Program-made: the position numbers and the translations under genes
In this document: piece by piece, positions 37,496 through 46,498 of the stretch
Position numbering within the stretch: the stretch's first letter is position 1
Layout: each line of letters starts with the position of its first letter
Virus record (IMG/VR): IMGVR_UViG_3300013118_000236
Location: 1-52,542 of that record
DNA: 52,542 nt
Origin: a virus
Strand: one strand, 5' to 3'
Notes under the pieces: generated by a model
Seen by the model: the letters and a program-made list of their open reading frames with translations, nothing else
What the model was told of the DNA's origin: nothing
The model's database searches: none

Positions 37496-38029
37496 CTATC
37501 TTTTGTGGAGCCCGTAAGAATCGTAGCCGCCGAGCCACCAATTTGGGTGCATTATGTGGCTTCTGTGGCTGTAGTGTTGCCACCCCAAGGCATGACCTAT
37601 CTCGTGTTCAAGCACGCGTTCCTTGCGGCCAGATCTTGGAAAAATGAAAATTTTTGCCTTGATAATCTCATCAGTGAATTTGCTTGTATATAATCTTGTT
37701 GCGGCCATTTTATCATCGGCGATCCCTTGGGATGGTAAAACGATAGCTATCTCATTATCTTTCGGGTTCATGCAGAGTGAATGGCGGTCTAAATAAATTT
37801 CTCCAAATTCATAACCTAGCCGTTCCCAATAATTGACGGCCCTCCGGACTCTCCCCAAGGACACTTCCGTATCTTGGCATACTCTAATCATAGGCGGCTG
37901 GCTCCACTTATATTTTTTCAATGGTTTTTGAGAAAATACTGAGACCTTATAAAATTTTGTAAACGGATTGTGGTCATAAGCCGCACTATCAGTTTGAAAG
38001 GCCATTAAAAATAACAGGAGAAACATCAT
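37496..38029 (-). CDS. Matrixin-type zinc metallopeptidase (177 aa)
   Basis: A short signal peptide (MMFLLLFLMAFQTDSAA) leads to a compact domain whose end holds LEHEIGHALGWQHYSHRSHI, that is HExxHxxGxxH, with a methionine turn in HIMHP. The zinc-metzincin motif is complete. It follows the endolysin by an adjacent stop/start, so it may degrade envelope or S-layer protein during lysis or entry. Confidence 0.85.
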   Translation of the reverse strand: MMFLLLFLMAFQTDSAAYDHNPFTKFYKVSVFSQKPLKKYKWSQPPMIRVCQDTEVSLGRVRRAVNYWERLGYEFGEIYLDRHSLCMNPKDNEIAIVLPSQGIADDKMAATRLYTSKFTDEIIKAKIFIFPRSGRKERVLEHEIGHALGWQHYSHRSHIMHPNWWLGGYDSYGLHKR

Positions 38030-38935
38030 TCATAGTTCTTCCTTCACTTCATCAAGCAGTGCTTTGATGTCTAGGCCGGCACAATCGATCTTTCGCTTGC
38101 TAACGTGATAATGACTTACGAATCCTTTAAATTTTCCATATGCCACATTTTGTTGATAGTAATTTGAAGTTTTGCCAAATTGATTGAGGGGCGTTTCGTA
38201 TGGGATCCCAGCTGCTTGATGGATTGCTTTCCACAAAGCCTTGAGAGCCTTAATTTGTTCAGGATAAAATCCCATAAAGGGCCCAAGTTCATGGCCATTA
38301 ATATATGCCTTTTCGATTATTGGTCGCTCGCCGAAACCATTTTCCACGTACCAAGATTGATATTTGGGGTAGTAAGCATTTGAGATTTCAACGCCGACTG
38401 AGGGCCTGTTGGTTCTTTCGGAGCCGGCATGCCAAGCAGCGTGCTGCATGTCCATAGTTTGGTATATGGTGCCGTCATTGTCAATGAGGAAGTGAACTGA
38501 GATTCCTCTTTTATCCAAAACTCTCTGACAAGATTTAGAACTGAGGCAAACATCCCAATGGTTAACAAAATATCTAATTTTTCGTTTTGGCCGGCCGGTG
38601 TAATCGTAATACGTCCCACGTTTGGTTTTCAAGCCGTTGGGCTCTGACCATAAAACAACCTTGTCCCAGTCAATGTGGGTAAAGTTTCCATTAAAAACAA
38701 CATAATTTGAATACTGGCATTTGTCGGGCGTGTGATCATCAATATTCTCTTGCCTTTCTGTCCAGAGGCGACGAAACGTAGCTGGGCCACACAAACCATC
38801 AGCTATAAGTCCCAGAGCCCTTTGAAACACCTTAACGGCCCTTGTCAATTTATCATCAAAGTATTTTTCACCAAACCACGACGGATCCCATCCGAGCTTA
38901 GCAGCCGAAGCTTCGTTATAAAAGTTTTTGTCCAT
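38030..38935 (-). CDS. N-acetylmuramoyl-L-alanine amidase endolysin (301 aa)
   Basis: An N-terminal peptidoglycan-binding domain (KLTRAVKVFQRALGLIADGL, then GPATFRRLW; about 29-57) is joined to an amidase_2 domain with FVNHWDVC (zinc His), GTIYQTMDMQHAAWHAG, SVGVEISNAY and FVSHYHVSKRKIDCAG, which provides the His/Lys of the catalytic site (Cys replaces the usual Pro). It cleaves the peptide-glycan amide bond in peptidoglycan. No signal peptide, so release probably needs a holin not seen here. Confidence 0.88.
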   Translation of the reverse strand: MDKNFYNEASAAKLGWDPSWFGEKYFDDKLTRAVKVFQRALGLIADGLCGPATFRRLWTERQENIDDHTPDKCQYSNYVVFNGNFTHIDWDKVVLWSEPNGLKTKRGTYYDYTGRPKRKIRYFVNHWDVCLSSKSCQRVLDKRGISVHFLIDNDGTIYQTMDMQHAAWHAGSERTNRPSVGVEISNAYYPKYQSWYVENGFGERPIIEKAYINGHELGPFMGFYPEQIKALKALWKAIHQAAGIPYETPLNQFGKTSNYYQQNVAYGKFKGFVSHYHVSKRKIDCAGLDIKALLDEVKEEL

Positions 38936-38950
38936 TTAAGATACGTCCTG

Positions 38951-39223
38951 TTAGATTATGCCCACAATATAATTATCTTGTATAATAGAATATGTCGTGT
39001 TGTTCACGGTTATTTCTTCAATCATGCTATTATCGACAACCACTTGGCTGCCCTTTGATAGCTCAAATCTGACGTCTTCGGCCCAGTCAAGCACGTCAGT
39101 ACACACGTATCTTTCTTCGGTAGGCTTGAAGTCTTCGGGCAACAGGATTCCCATTGGGGTTTCGGTTTCGTTTTTTGGAGGTCTATTCTCAATAAGAACG
39201 TACCGATTGACTGGCTTAAACAC
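38951..39223 (-). CDS. groES: GroES-like co-chaperonin (90 aa, GTG start)
   Basis: Opens FKPVNRYVLIENRPPKNETE, followed by the mobile-loop region TPMGILLPEDFKPTEERYVC, a dome segment KGSQVVVDNSMIEE and the C-terminal strand YSIIQDNYIVGII. The layout matches GroES/T4 gp31-type 10-kDa lids. A partner of the phage or host GroEL in folding the capsid protein. An AAAGGAG site marks the GTG start; not linked to groEL. Confidence 0.8.
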   Translation of the reverse strand: MFKPVNRYVLIENRPPKNETETPMGILLPEDFKPTEERYVCTDVLDWAEDVRFELSKGSQVVVDNSMIEEITVNNTTYSIIQDNYIVGII

Positions 39224-39449
39224 GGGCTATCTCCTTTAGTAATATTTTCTCGTGATTTTTGTAATTATTTTCGTCTAGAAACACGTTTGTGCGTGCGAGA
39301 CACTGTTCACAGACCAACGAAACACAGACATTGGCGCCCGAGGTAGCTTTAATATTACCCGTTGGTCTCCACTGGCAAAGTTCTGTGTCTCGCTGCTTAC
39401 AATTAATAAGTAGTTCGCGTTTTTCTAGTAAGTGATTAAAATTTTTCAA
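39216..39449 (-). CDS. Small Cys-rich protein (77 aa, TTG start)
   Basis: A perfect AGGAGG lies before the TTG at 39449, so I start there (reads KNFNHLLEKRELLINCKQRD after the initiator). TELCQWRP and VCVSLVCEQCLARTNVFLDE place four or five Cys as a likely zinc ribbon. Located between GroES and the ribonucleotide reductase. Function unknown. Confidence 0.65.
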   Translation of the reverse strand: MKNFNHLLEKRELLINCKQRDTELCQWRPTGNIKATSGANVCVSLVCEQCLARTNVFLDENNYKNHEKILLKEIARV

Positions 39450-39457
39450 ATTTCCTC

Positions 39458-41422
39458 CTAAATGATACAAGATTCGCCATCACAAAATTTAGTTCCTGAG
39501 CCACCTTCAGCATCAAATCTGGTGATTGGTGTGATATTTGCCGAGAGTTCATGATAACGTTCTTCTGTGATCGGTTCATATGGCGCCTGTTCATATCCAG
39601 TCTCTTCATACTTTAGAAACGAGACTGCTTTGAGGCGTGTTTCATACATTTCAAGTGCGTCCTTGATTTGATCTGCTTCGTCGGGCTTAAAAGTAACTGT
39701 GACAGATACTGAATTATCAGCCCAGTAATGCTGGTACTGTGCGGCTATTTCTAACTGTTCCCACATGCTTATCTCTTTCTTTCCTTTGAGGAAATACGGT
39801 TCCTTAACGGGGAATTCAACGCATACAGTATTAGGAGTGTACATATCATCTTCAATATTATATCCTGACTCGCGCAATTTGTCAATCATTTTGCTATCTT
39901 TTGAGAACCTGATCCTCCTAATATAATATTCATCCTCTGGAAAGTGAATCCCCGGAGTAGACCCATTAAGCAGCGAAACAGTGCCGGAAGGTTTGATACT
40001 AGTCATGCGAACAGACTTTGGAATGCACAGCCAGTCAGAGTAGTCTTCATCCAGACTCTTAATGTGCTCGTAAGCATTGTCACACCAATTTAAAACCTCG
40101 CGACGGCCATGTTTATTAAATGCTTGAACAACACCGGACTGAGAAAGTCCAATTCGCCGGTTCTTAAGCATTTTTGCATTTGTTTCTGGCCAATGAGTAT
40201 TAGAAAGCGTGACTGTCTTGCCGTAAAGGTAAGCAATCTTTAAAGTTTTTAGATAGTCTTCATATGTATCGTGTTTTGCAGGGAATGTTTCAACAAGACA
40301 GCATAACTCCGCATCTTCAAGCTGCTGTTCAACACAAGGATTAAAACCCATAACACTCTTGTCATCATCCCTAGGTTCATCAGCCATGCGACCGCGAGTT
40401 CGTGCATTATTGAGCCAGATATAGCCCGGCTCACCATTGCTTTGTGATTGTTTGGCGTGCCATGTGTAATCCATGCCGACTAAAGCGTGGAAAGAATTGT
40501 TAGAACCCCAACGGTGATGATACAATTTTTCTTGATCGTTCTTCATTTCAAGGTAGTGTTTATCATCATGGGCTCCCATCGCAAGTGCTGCAGAGCGCCT
40601 TACGTTACCCGATACGACACAGCGGCCAATAAGATTTTCAGTGTCAACGATGTCAACAGAGGTAATTTTTTGACCGATGCGACTGTCATATAGTTCCTTC
40701 AGATTTTCGTGTAACTCAATTAAGGGATCAGGGCCCGAGGAAGTTCCGCCGAAACCCTTTATGGGGGCCCCGTAACCACGTATTAGAGAGTAATCAAATT
40801 TTGGCACTTGGTTGCCGAAAAAATATCCGTCCAGAAGAACTTTAACGGAGTCAACCCAGCCTTCCCGACTGTCTTCAACAAAATGAATTTCGCTTGTGTG
40901 TTGTGGCTCTCGGATCGTTACTGTGTCGGCCCCTAACGTATCAAAACCAACCCCAATGCCAACCATTAAAGCATCCATCATCCATGCAAAAAGGTATCCC
41001 CCTTTGGACGACAAATCCTTTGTGGAGCGGAATGCGCAATTGAACAATCCGGCGGCAGTTCGCTCTTCAATAAATTTGGTGCCCATCATCCACAGGCCGC
41101 GGCCGGGTGGGGTCCATTTCAAATTAAACAATCGATCATAAGCGTCTTTGGCTGTCTTTTGAGCTTTGCTGTCATTCCATTCTAATCCAAGCATGAAAAC
41201 ATGCTGTTTTTGCATGTTAAACATGCCCTCAATAACTCTCCGGCACGTGTGAAGCCACTCCTCGGTGCCCTTCAGGTCTGGGTCAAACTCGGATAGCCTT
41301 CTGGAATATGTGCGCTTAAAGGTAACGTACCCTAGAGGGCCCCAAGGCACCTCTTTTTCTCTGTATTGTTCAATAAAGGTATCTGATAGCTTAAATTTTC
41401 TAATATTGTCGATTGTTCTCAT
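39458..41422 (-). CDS. Adenosylcobalamin-dependent ribonucleotide reductase, class II (654 aa)
   Basis: The active-site region reads GFNPCVEQQLEDAELCCLVE (N-x-C-x-E, finger-loop radical and proton residues). Other landmarks are WTPPGRGLWMMGTKF, FNCAFRSTKD, SIKPSGTVSLLNGSTPGIHF and a C-terminal redox pair CDGESC. Length and order match the monomeric RTPR type of ribonucleoside-triphosphate reductase. It makes dNTPs using B12 without oxygen, with electrons possibly from the phage thioredoxin-like protein. Confidence 0.93.
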   Translation of the reverse strand: MRTIDNIRKFKLSDTFIEQYREKEVPWGPLGYVTFKRTYSRRLSEFDPDLKGTEEWLHTCRRVIEGMFNMQKQHVFMLGLEWNDSKAQKTAKDAYDRLFNLKWTPPGRGLWMMGTKFIEERTAAGLFNCAFRSTKDLSSKGGYLFAWMMDALMVGIGVGFDTLGADTVTIREPQHTSEIHFVEDSREGWVDSVKVLLDGYFFGNQVPKFDYSLIRGYGAPIKGFGGTSSGPDPLIELHENLKELYDSRIGQKITSVDIVDTENLIGRCVVSGNVRRSAALAMGAHDDKHYLEMKNDQEKLYHHRWGSNNSFHALVGMDYTWHAKQSQSNGEPGYIWLNNARTRGRMADEPRDDDKSVMGFNPCVEQQLEDAELCCLVETFPAKHDTYEDYLKTLKIAYLYGKTVTLSNTHWPETNAKMLKNRRIGLSQSGVVQAFNKHGRREVLNWCDNAYEHIKSLDEDYSDWLCIPKSVRMTSIKPSGTVSLLNGSTPGIHFPEDEYYIRRIRFSKDSKMIDKLRESGYNIEDDMYTPNTVCVEFPVKEPYFLKGKKEISMWEQLEIAAQYQHYWADNSVSVTVTFKPDEADQIKDALEMYETRLKAVSFLKYEETGYEQAPYEPITEERYHELSANITPITRFDAEGGSGTKFCDGESCII

Positions 41423-41428
41423 TATAAT

Positions 41429-42808
41429 TTATTTCCTTCTAGTTTTAAATTTTTCATAACGATTTTGCAGAATATTTCTCTGCTCTTTGGCAGTAACCGG
41501 TGCCGGGCTCATAGGTAGGCTGCTGTTGATTGGTGTGGGTGATATTTTTGGAAGCATCTTAATACAAACATTTGAAGTGTCCATGAATATATCATAAATA
41601 ATACCGTCCGGGCCGTTTCGGTTCTTAGCGATGAACATTTTTCCCTGATTTTTTTGTTTATCCTCAATGGTACGCGATATAGTACAAATAAAATCAGCAA
41701 CAAAACATTTATTAAATGCTTCTGAAATTTGTTCCATCGTAATTACTTCGGCGTTGAGGCCTGAACGATTTGTCTGAGAAGCTGTCCAAACGGGGCATTC
41801 AAACTCTTGAGATATCGCCCTGAGTTCTTCGTAAATAGATTCTAGCTCATTACGTTTTTCCTTACGAACAGTCACGGGCTTGAGTAGATCGGCGTAATCA
41901 ACCACAATCATACCGGGCCTGATCCCTCTTTTGATCAACTTTGATAAATGGGTCTTGATAGTATTAGTCGAGGCTGATTTTGTTGGATATTCTTTAACTA
42001 TCAACTTACCTTCAATGTCCTTGACAATATCGTAAATTTCGCTTTTAAAGCCTTTCAACTCAGATAACGGATAGCTCGTGATACAGCTATCATACCTAGA
42101 TGCTACAACGGTGTCCTGCAACTCAAGCGTATAATGTATTACTGTTTTGCCTTCCTTGATTGCTTGGGCGCCTAAGTGAACCAATACCATAGACTTGCCG
42201 GCGCCAGTGGGAGCAATAACAACCCCTAATTCACTCTTGCCTAAGCCGCCGCTGCAAATATTGTCAATATCGCTCCAGCCGGTTGACACAGGTTTACGAA
42301 ACTTTGGAATAAATCTTTGTTCAAAATCGGCCAAATAATCATAGCCGAAATTGTTATCGGAACCCAGCTTTAAAGCATCGTTAATGACTTTTGAGATTTC
42401 ATCAAATGAGCACGATTGCAGCAGGTTAACTGATTCAATCATCGCCTCTTTTAATTTTTGCTTACGACAGAACTCTAAAGATACCTCTTTAATATATTCG
42501 CAGTCCGCCACTTCATTGATTTCAATGCGATTACAATAATCAAATAATTGTTTTTCGGCCACCTCATCATCAAGGTCTTCTGTCTTAAAAATCGTCAGTA
42601 ACGCTTGACTAGACGGATGCTTGCTGTATTTGTGCCTATACTTCATCAACTTACTAACGAAGATCTTCAAGTACTCAAGTTCAAGAAAGTTAATATCTAG
42701 AACTTCCGTTATTTGGTCTGCGAAAGTGCGATCTTCAAGGATAAGTTGTACCAACCCTTCTTGAAAGGATTTACCATATCTACTAAAATCAATTTTTTCT
42801 GTCAGCAT
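41429..42808 (-). CDS. DnaB-type replicative helicase (459 aa)
   Basis: RecA-fold ATPase with Walker A LGVVIAPTGAGKSMVLVHLG (about 195-214), Walker B GMIVVDYADLLKPV and the sensor segment CPVWTASQTNRSG. The N-terminal part is helical, as in DnaB/gp41. It is expected to form the hexameric helicase that unwinds DNA at the phage fork. It ends just 6 bases before the ribonucleotide reductase gene. Confidence 0.92.
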   Translation of the reverse strand: MLTEKIDFSRYGKSFQEGLVQLILEDRTFADQITEVLDINFLELEYLKIFVSKLMKYRHKYSKHPSSQALLTIFKTEDLDDEVAEKQLFDYCNRIEINEVADCEYIKEVSLEFCRKQKLKEAMIESVNLLQSCSFDEISKVINDALKLGSDNNFGYDYLADFEQRFIPKFRKPVSTGWSDIDNICSGGLGKSELGVVIAPTGAGKSMVLVHLGAQAIKEGKTVIHYTLELQDTVVASRYDSCITSYPLSELKGFKSEIYDIVKDIEGKLIVKEYPTKSASTNTIKTHLSKLIKRGIRPGMIVVDYADLLKPVTVRKEKRNELESIYEELRAISQEFECPVWTASQTNRSGLNAEVITMEQISEAFNKCFVADFICTISRTIEDKQKNQGKMFIAKNRNGPDGIIYDIFMDTSNVCIKMLPKISPTPINSSLPMSPAPVTAKEQRNILQNRYEKFKTRRK

Positions 42809-42828
42809 ATTCCTCTCAATATCTTAAT

Positions 42829-42856
42829 AACTATAACATTTCCAGCCGTAAAGTCA
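42829..42856 (-). promoter_or_regulatory. Sigma70-type promoter for the helicase
   Basis: TTGACT (42856-42851), 16 bp, TATAGT (42834-42829), 21 nt before the ATG at 42808 and its GAGAGG site. Confidence 0.68.
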
Positions 42857-42873
42857 AGCTGAAAACTCTCAAA

Positions 42874-43872
42874 TCAAACTGCAACGTCAACACTTTCGTT
42901 AGTAATCTTGTTTAAGTGAACCTTAAGTTCTTCCCAATTTAGCTCACCAAATCCATCTTCAATCATCATCTTAAGGATGGCAGTTTTATTGAAATTAAAA
43001 TCAAACTTTTCTACTGATTCTTTAACAACGATCTTGGATTGAATTGACATCTGTGGTGAGTACAGTTGCATCATTTTATAATTGTGTTCGATCAGCTCTC
43101 TACTATCAACAATGTTATTATAAACTTTCAGTTTACTATTTTCTAACTGTTTTTCACAGTGTTGAATGATATCATCAACTGTGTGTGTTTCTTCTTCCGA
43201 CAAGAACTGCAATCTTTTTGCAACTGTACCGAAGCCAACACCTTTAACGCCCGGCAAGTTGTCGGACGTATCACCAATAATTGCCCTCGCTAGCGCCATA
43301 TTAGTCGGATGGACGCCAGTTTGTTCCACGATTCTGTTAGTGTTCAAAAGCTCGTCTTTTGTGGGGCGCCAAAGTACCGTCTCATCATCACAAAGTTGCA
43401 TGAAGTCTTTATCATTTGATACTATGATTTTTTGCCATCCATCATAGTGCGGAAGGTTGCAAACATATGAGATAACATCATCTGCTTCCACCTGTTCAAT
43501 CATTGTTTGAATAATCGGCATCTCGTTCAAATATTCAATAAGTCGGCTTTGTTGCCAAATCTTATTTTGGATCTCTTCGTCGCCAGTAAGGTTATGAAAA
43601 GCGCGATTGAGACGGATCGGCTTGCGGCCTTGCTTGTAGTTCTTGTCCATGGTCTTGCGCTTTCGCGAACCATCAGGACCATCCCAAGCAATAATAATAT
43701 TGTCGGGCTTCGTTGTGCGCACAAGCTTCTGGAGGATCTTCAAGGATCCCTTCAGGCCGCCAATCGGCTGGCCATGCTGTGACAGGCTAGGATCAACGAT
43801 ATAAGCACGTAAATACATATTTAATGCGTCAATGACCAATACTCTCTTCTTTTCTTTATTCTTCATATTCAT
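42874..43872 (-). CDS. 5'-3' exonuclease / flap endonuclease (332 aa)
   Basis: RVLVIDALNMYLRAYI and NIIIAWDGPDGSRKRK open the PIN-like nuclease fold. VEADDVISYVC, IIVSNDKDFMQLCDD and AIIGDTSDNLPGVKGVGFGT carry the metal-binding acidic residues and the helix-hairpin-helix. It corresponds to T4 RNase H and Pol I 5'-nuclease domains, removing RNA primers. Notably the phage polymerase A lacks this domain, so the activity is on a separate gene. Confidence 0.92.
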   Translation of the reverse strand: MNMKNKEKKRVLVIDALNMYLRAYIVDPSLSQHGQPIGGLKGSLKILQKLVRTTKPDNIIIAWDGPDGSRKRKTMDKNYKQGRKPIRLNRAFHNLTGDEEIQNKIWQQSRLIEYLNEMPIIQTMIEQVEADDVISYVCNLPHYDGWQKIIVSNDKDFMQLCDDETVLWRPTKDELLNTNRIVEQTGVHPTNMALARAIIGDTSDNLPGVKGVGFGTVAKRLQFLSEEETHTVDDIIQHCEKQLENSKLKVYNNIVDSRELIEHNYKMMQLYSPQMSIQSKIVVKESVEKFDFNFNKTAILKMMIEDGFGELNWEELKVHLNKITNESVDVAV

Positions 43873-44161
43873 AATTAATTAACTCGTAAATGTTGCCCCA
43901 TGGGTCCTTGGAATACACAGATCTGGAGCCGTCTCTATGTGGTTTGACTTTGTTTTCCATGCCTTCGAAATTGTCAGTCTCAAAAGCAAAATGTGCTGGA
44001 TGTGTGCCCCTCTTCACAAAGGCCATTTTGATATTCTCAAATTCCACAAGGGCCCAAGAATCATCACTGTAAAGCCTTGATGCTCCGAAATTTAGTTCGT
44101 ACCATTCTGCTGCACGCCCGGGGTCTTCCACGGGCAACGCAATGTGGTCAATTTTAGTCAT
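43856..44161 (-). CDS. VOC/glyoxalase-fold protein (101 aa)
   Basis: IDHIALPVEDPGRAAEWYEL is the first beta-alpha-beta module with a metal-ligand His. PAHFAFETDNFEGMENKV gives the second His and DPWGNIYELINYE the closing Glu. Single-domain VOC proteins dimerise and can be glyoxalases, dioxygenases or antibiotic-binding proteins; fosfomycin-type or dioxygenase function cannot be told from sequence alone. It has a perfect promoter and a long structured leader. Confidence 0.82.
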   Translation of the reverse strand: MTKIDHIALPVEDPGRAAEWYELNFGASRLYSDDSWALVEFENIKMAFVKRGTHPAHFAFETDNFEGMENKVKPHRDGSRSVYSKDPWGNIYELINYEYEE

Positions 44162-44246
44162 AAATGCCCCCAGAGGAGCTTTACGGCGCTAGCAGTATAA
44201 CTTACCGCAGCGTCCCACAAAGCGCGCTCAGGGCCCTCCTAGATAT
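44162..44246 (-). other. Structured 5' leader of the VOC gene
   Basis: About 85 nt separate the expected transcription start from the ATG at 44161. AGGAG near 44240 can pair with CTCCT at 44174-44178 as an outer helix. Inside, AGCG/CGCT and a CGG/CCG-closed arm with a GCTAGC tip could form two hairpins. The pairing could place the GGGGG ribosome-binding site next to a helix. A candidate cis-acting RNA, unverified. Confidence 0.35.
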
Positions 44247-44252
44247 GTTACT

Positions 44253-44281
44253 AGTATATACGCTTATACGATGCTTGTCAA
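44253..44281 (-). promoter_or_regulatory. Consensus promoter for the VOC gene
   Basis: TTGACA (44281-44276), 17 bp, TATACT (44258-44253), located just after the stop codon of recA. Confidence 0.83.
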
Positions 44282-44284
44282 GTA

Positions 44285-45406
44285 CTATTTCTCATCTTCG
44301 TCATAATAGTCGGCAGCGTTCCCTTGTCGATTCTGAAATTTTTGAATGACTTCGACTTCCATGAGTTCAAGAACCTTATTCCTAAACTCTTCGTCGTTCT
44401 TTACCAATTCGGTCCACTTCGATGGCTGGAACTTTTTGGAGTAATCGCCCATTGTCAGCGTATACCATGAGCCGGCAGACTGCATGTGCTTAGAACTCTT
44501 AACGGCATCGAACCATGATTCATGGTCTTGGATGCCAATTTCTTCAGTGCCCCATAGAATACGGAATGTGCAATTTCTGCCCTCAGTACCAAACCTTGAC
44601 TTTTCAAGTTTTACCTTAACTTCCGAACCAATCTTGAACCCTTTCTCGTCAAGTACAGCGGCCGCTTTGGATTTACGACCAGTAAGCCAAATACGCAATG
44701 AGTATGAATAGTGCATTGCTTTTCCACCCGGTGTAACATACGGCGTAGTCATTGCAATCTGTCGTGCCATCGGGCCTTGCGGAATATTGGTCTTTAATTG
44801 ATTGAGTACGATAAACGTTGCTTTTTGATCCGCGATAGGAATGACCAGTTTGGACATACCTTTTGCCAAGATTCGGGCCTTGGTGGCCACAGATGATTGC
44901 GGATTGAAGTCACCCTCAACATCTGAAATAGAAGGCGTAAACGCGAGAGAGTCCCATATGAAGACCAACTGATCTTCTGCTGCTCCGAGTAATTCCTCAA
45001 TAGTCTCCAAGACAAACTCAACTGAAGATGCCTGAACATACATTAAATTTTCCAAATCACAACCAGCACGACTTAAGAAGTCAGGATCGATAGCTGATTC
45101 AGAGTCAAAATAAACAACCATCTTGCCTTGTTTCTGAGCGTTGGCAGCAATTTGTGCTGCCATATAAGATTTACCAGTTGATTGAAGGCCCGCGATCTCG
45201 GTAATTTTACCAACCGGCACTCCGGCTAGATGACCCTTACAAATAATAGAGTCAAGCCACCTAGAGCCTGTTGGGATCCACTCCTTAACAGAAGTGGGGT
45301 TGTCGGTGGTAAGATCGTGCGCCACCTCACGGCCAGCTTTTTTATTCACTAGCTTCATAAGGTCGTGCATAGATACACGACCGGCCTTTGCTTTGGCTTT
45401 TGCCAT
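44285..45406 (-). CDS. RecA/UvsX recombinase (373 aa)
   Basis: Walker A ITEIAGLQSTGKSYMAAQIA (about 65-84), Walker B strand LVFIWDSLAFTPSI and FIVLNQLKTNIPQGPM with RIWLTGRKSK. The N-terminus is basic and the C-terminus acidic (AADYYDEDEK), as in UvsX/RecA. It should drive recombination-dependent replication together with the gp32-like protein at 48376..49146. Confidence 0.93.
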   Translation of the reverse strand: MAKAKAKAGRVSMHDLMKLVNKKAGREVAHDLTTDNPTSVKEWIPTGSRWLDSIICKGHLAGVPVGKITEIAGLQSTGKSYMAAQIAANAQKQGKMVVYFDSESAIDPDFLSRAGCDLENLMYVQASSVEFVLETIEELLGAAEDQLVFIWDSLAFTPSISDVEGDFNPQSSVATKARILAKGMSKLVIPIADQKATFIVLNQLKTNIPQGPMARQIAMTTPYVTPGGKAMHYSYSLRIWLTGRKSKAAAVLDEKGFKIGSEVKVKLEKSRFGTEGRNCTFRILWGTEEIGIQDHESWFDAVKSSKHMQSAGSWYTLTMGDYSKKFQPSKWTELVKNDEEFRNKVLELMEVEVIQKFQNRQGNAADYYDEDEK

Positions 45407-45457
45407 ATTAGCTCCTTAATTTTCTTTAGCTATACACTGTAATAGTGATACTCAAAT

Positions 45458-45486
45458 AGTATAACATAGTGTAGCTAATAAGGCAA
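45458..45486 (-). promoter_or_regulatory. Promoter for recA
   Basis: TTGCCT (45486-45481), 17 bp, TATACT (45463-45458). The spacer and leader contain an inverted repeat (TTAGCTACACTA ... AGTGTATAGCTAA) that could be an operator or a hairpin. Confidence 0.7.
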
Positions 45487-45506
45487 GCAATATAAAAACT
45501 TTTATA

Positions 45507-46487
45507 TTAAAAAGGTTTAACCTTGTTGTATTCGAGCACAAGAACATCCACGGCCGATGTGAATCGCACTGTCCATGATTGCCCGTTGTCTGTTGAGCTA
45601 CTTATCTTATTGCCTTTACCGCCGGCTATAATCGTCGTCCCATCTGACGCTAATCCCATGATTTGGCCAACATCCGGATTCGCCAGATCGGTAGTGGCCC
45701 ATGACGCACAATTGTCAGTTGATATATATAATTGAGTTCCCTTGTTGGCAGTCATCCAAGTGTTTCCTGTGATGTGACAGATTGCCCAAAGAGCCTCCGA
45801 AATACCGGTTACGGCGCTCCAAGTATCTGTTGTGTCGCTCTCTGTAATTGAGGTTATTCGGTAAGAAGTTGTGCCATTGCCGGCTAAGAACCATACTCCG
45901 TTGTTGTATTCGATACCGTTCGCGCGGGTGGCTGTGGATTCGTACCAGTTCAAGCCATCATCATATGATTTAAGAGTCTTCAGGGTGCCTCCCATGAGCC
46001 ATGTTCCGGCACCATCGGTTGCAAGGCAAAGGTTTAAGCCTGCACCAGATTCAACATCGGTAATTTTAGTCCAGCTATCTCCGCCGTTGGTTGATCTAAA
46101 CACATCGTCGCCAGTTGCGGCGATCCAAGTTCCGTTGTCACCGTACTCAACTGTTCTGGCTGCGTCCGACGTGCCGGAGAAATCGATTGATGACCAAGAG
46201 CCGGAGGTTGTAGGGTCCGCCGAGTACCTGAGTTCAGGACTTGTGTTGGTAGCAACAATCCACCGAGCATCATCACTGTCATCCTTGCCAAAAGATATAT
46301 CCCAATAATCAGATGTTTCTCCGGCCGGGCTTTCATACTCAGTCCAACTTTCAGCATCTGATGAGTACATCACCCGGCCGTCCCTACCGACGCCGGCCCA
46401 CAACGGGACGTGATCCTCTTCCTCTCTCCAATGGTTCATTTGAAATTTGTATGTCACTGGTGTGTGCCCCCTGATTATATATAGCAT
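45507..46487 (-). CDS. Anchorless beta-propeller adhesin, paralog of 12191..13219 (326 aa)
   Basis: It is collinear with the tail adhesin from the first blade (PLWAGVGRDGRVMYSSDAES, DYWDISFGKD) through to LEYNKVKPF, but lacks the repeated KING anchor. The true start is uncertain: GTG 46457 has AGGGGG upstream, whereas ATG 46487 has no site. It lies inside the replication region between recA and a terminator hairpin. It may be a silent cassette for exchange with the tail gene, a decoy, or a free receptor-binding protein. Confidence 0.68.
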   Translation of the reverse strand: MLYIIRGHTPVTYKFQMNHWREEEDHVPLWAGVGRDGRVMYSSDAESWTEYESPAGETSDYWDISFGKDDSDDARWIVATNTSPELRYSADPTTSGSWSSIDFSGTSDAARTVEYGDNGTWIAATGDDVFRSTNGGDSWTKITDVESGAGLNLCLATDGAGTWLMGGTLKTLKSYDDGLNWYESTATRANGIEYNNGVWFLAGNGTTSYRITSITESDTTDTWSAVTGISEALWAICHITGNTWMTANKGTQLYISTDNCASWATTDLANPDVGQIMGLASDGTTIIAGGKGNKISSSTDNGQSWTVRFTSAVDVLVLEYNKVKPF

Positions 46488-46498
46488 GGAGGGGCCAA

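Noticed and set aside
45507-46487. Considered an insertion-sequence or transposase remnant near repeated hairpins
   Set aside because: The protein is a propeller paralog, and no terminal inverted repeats with target-site duplication were found.
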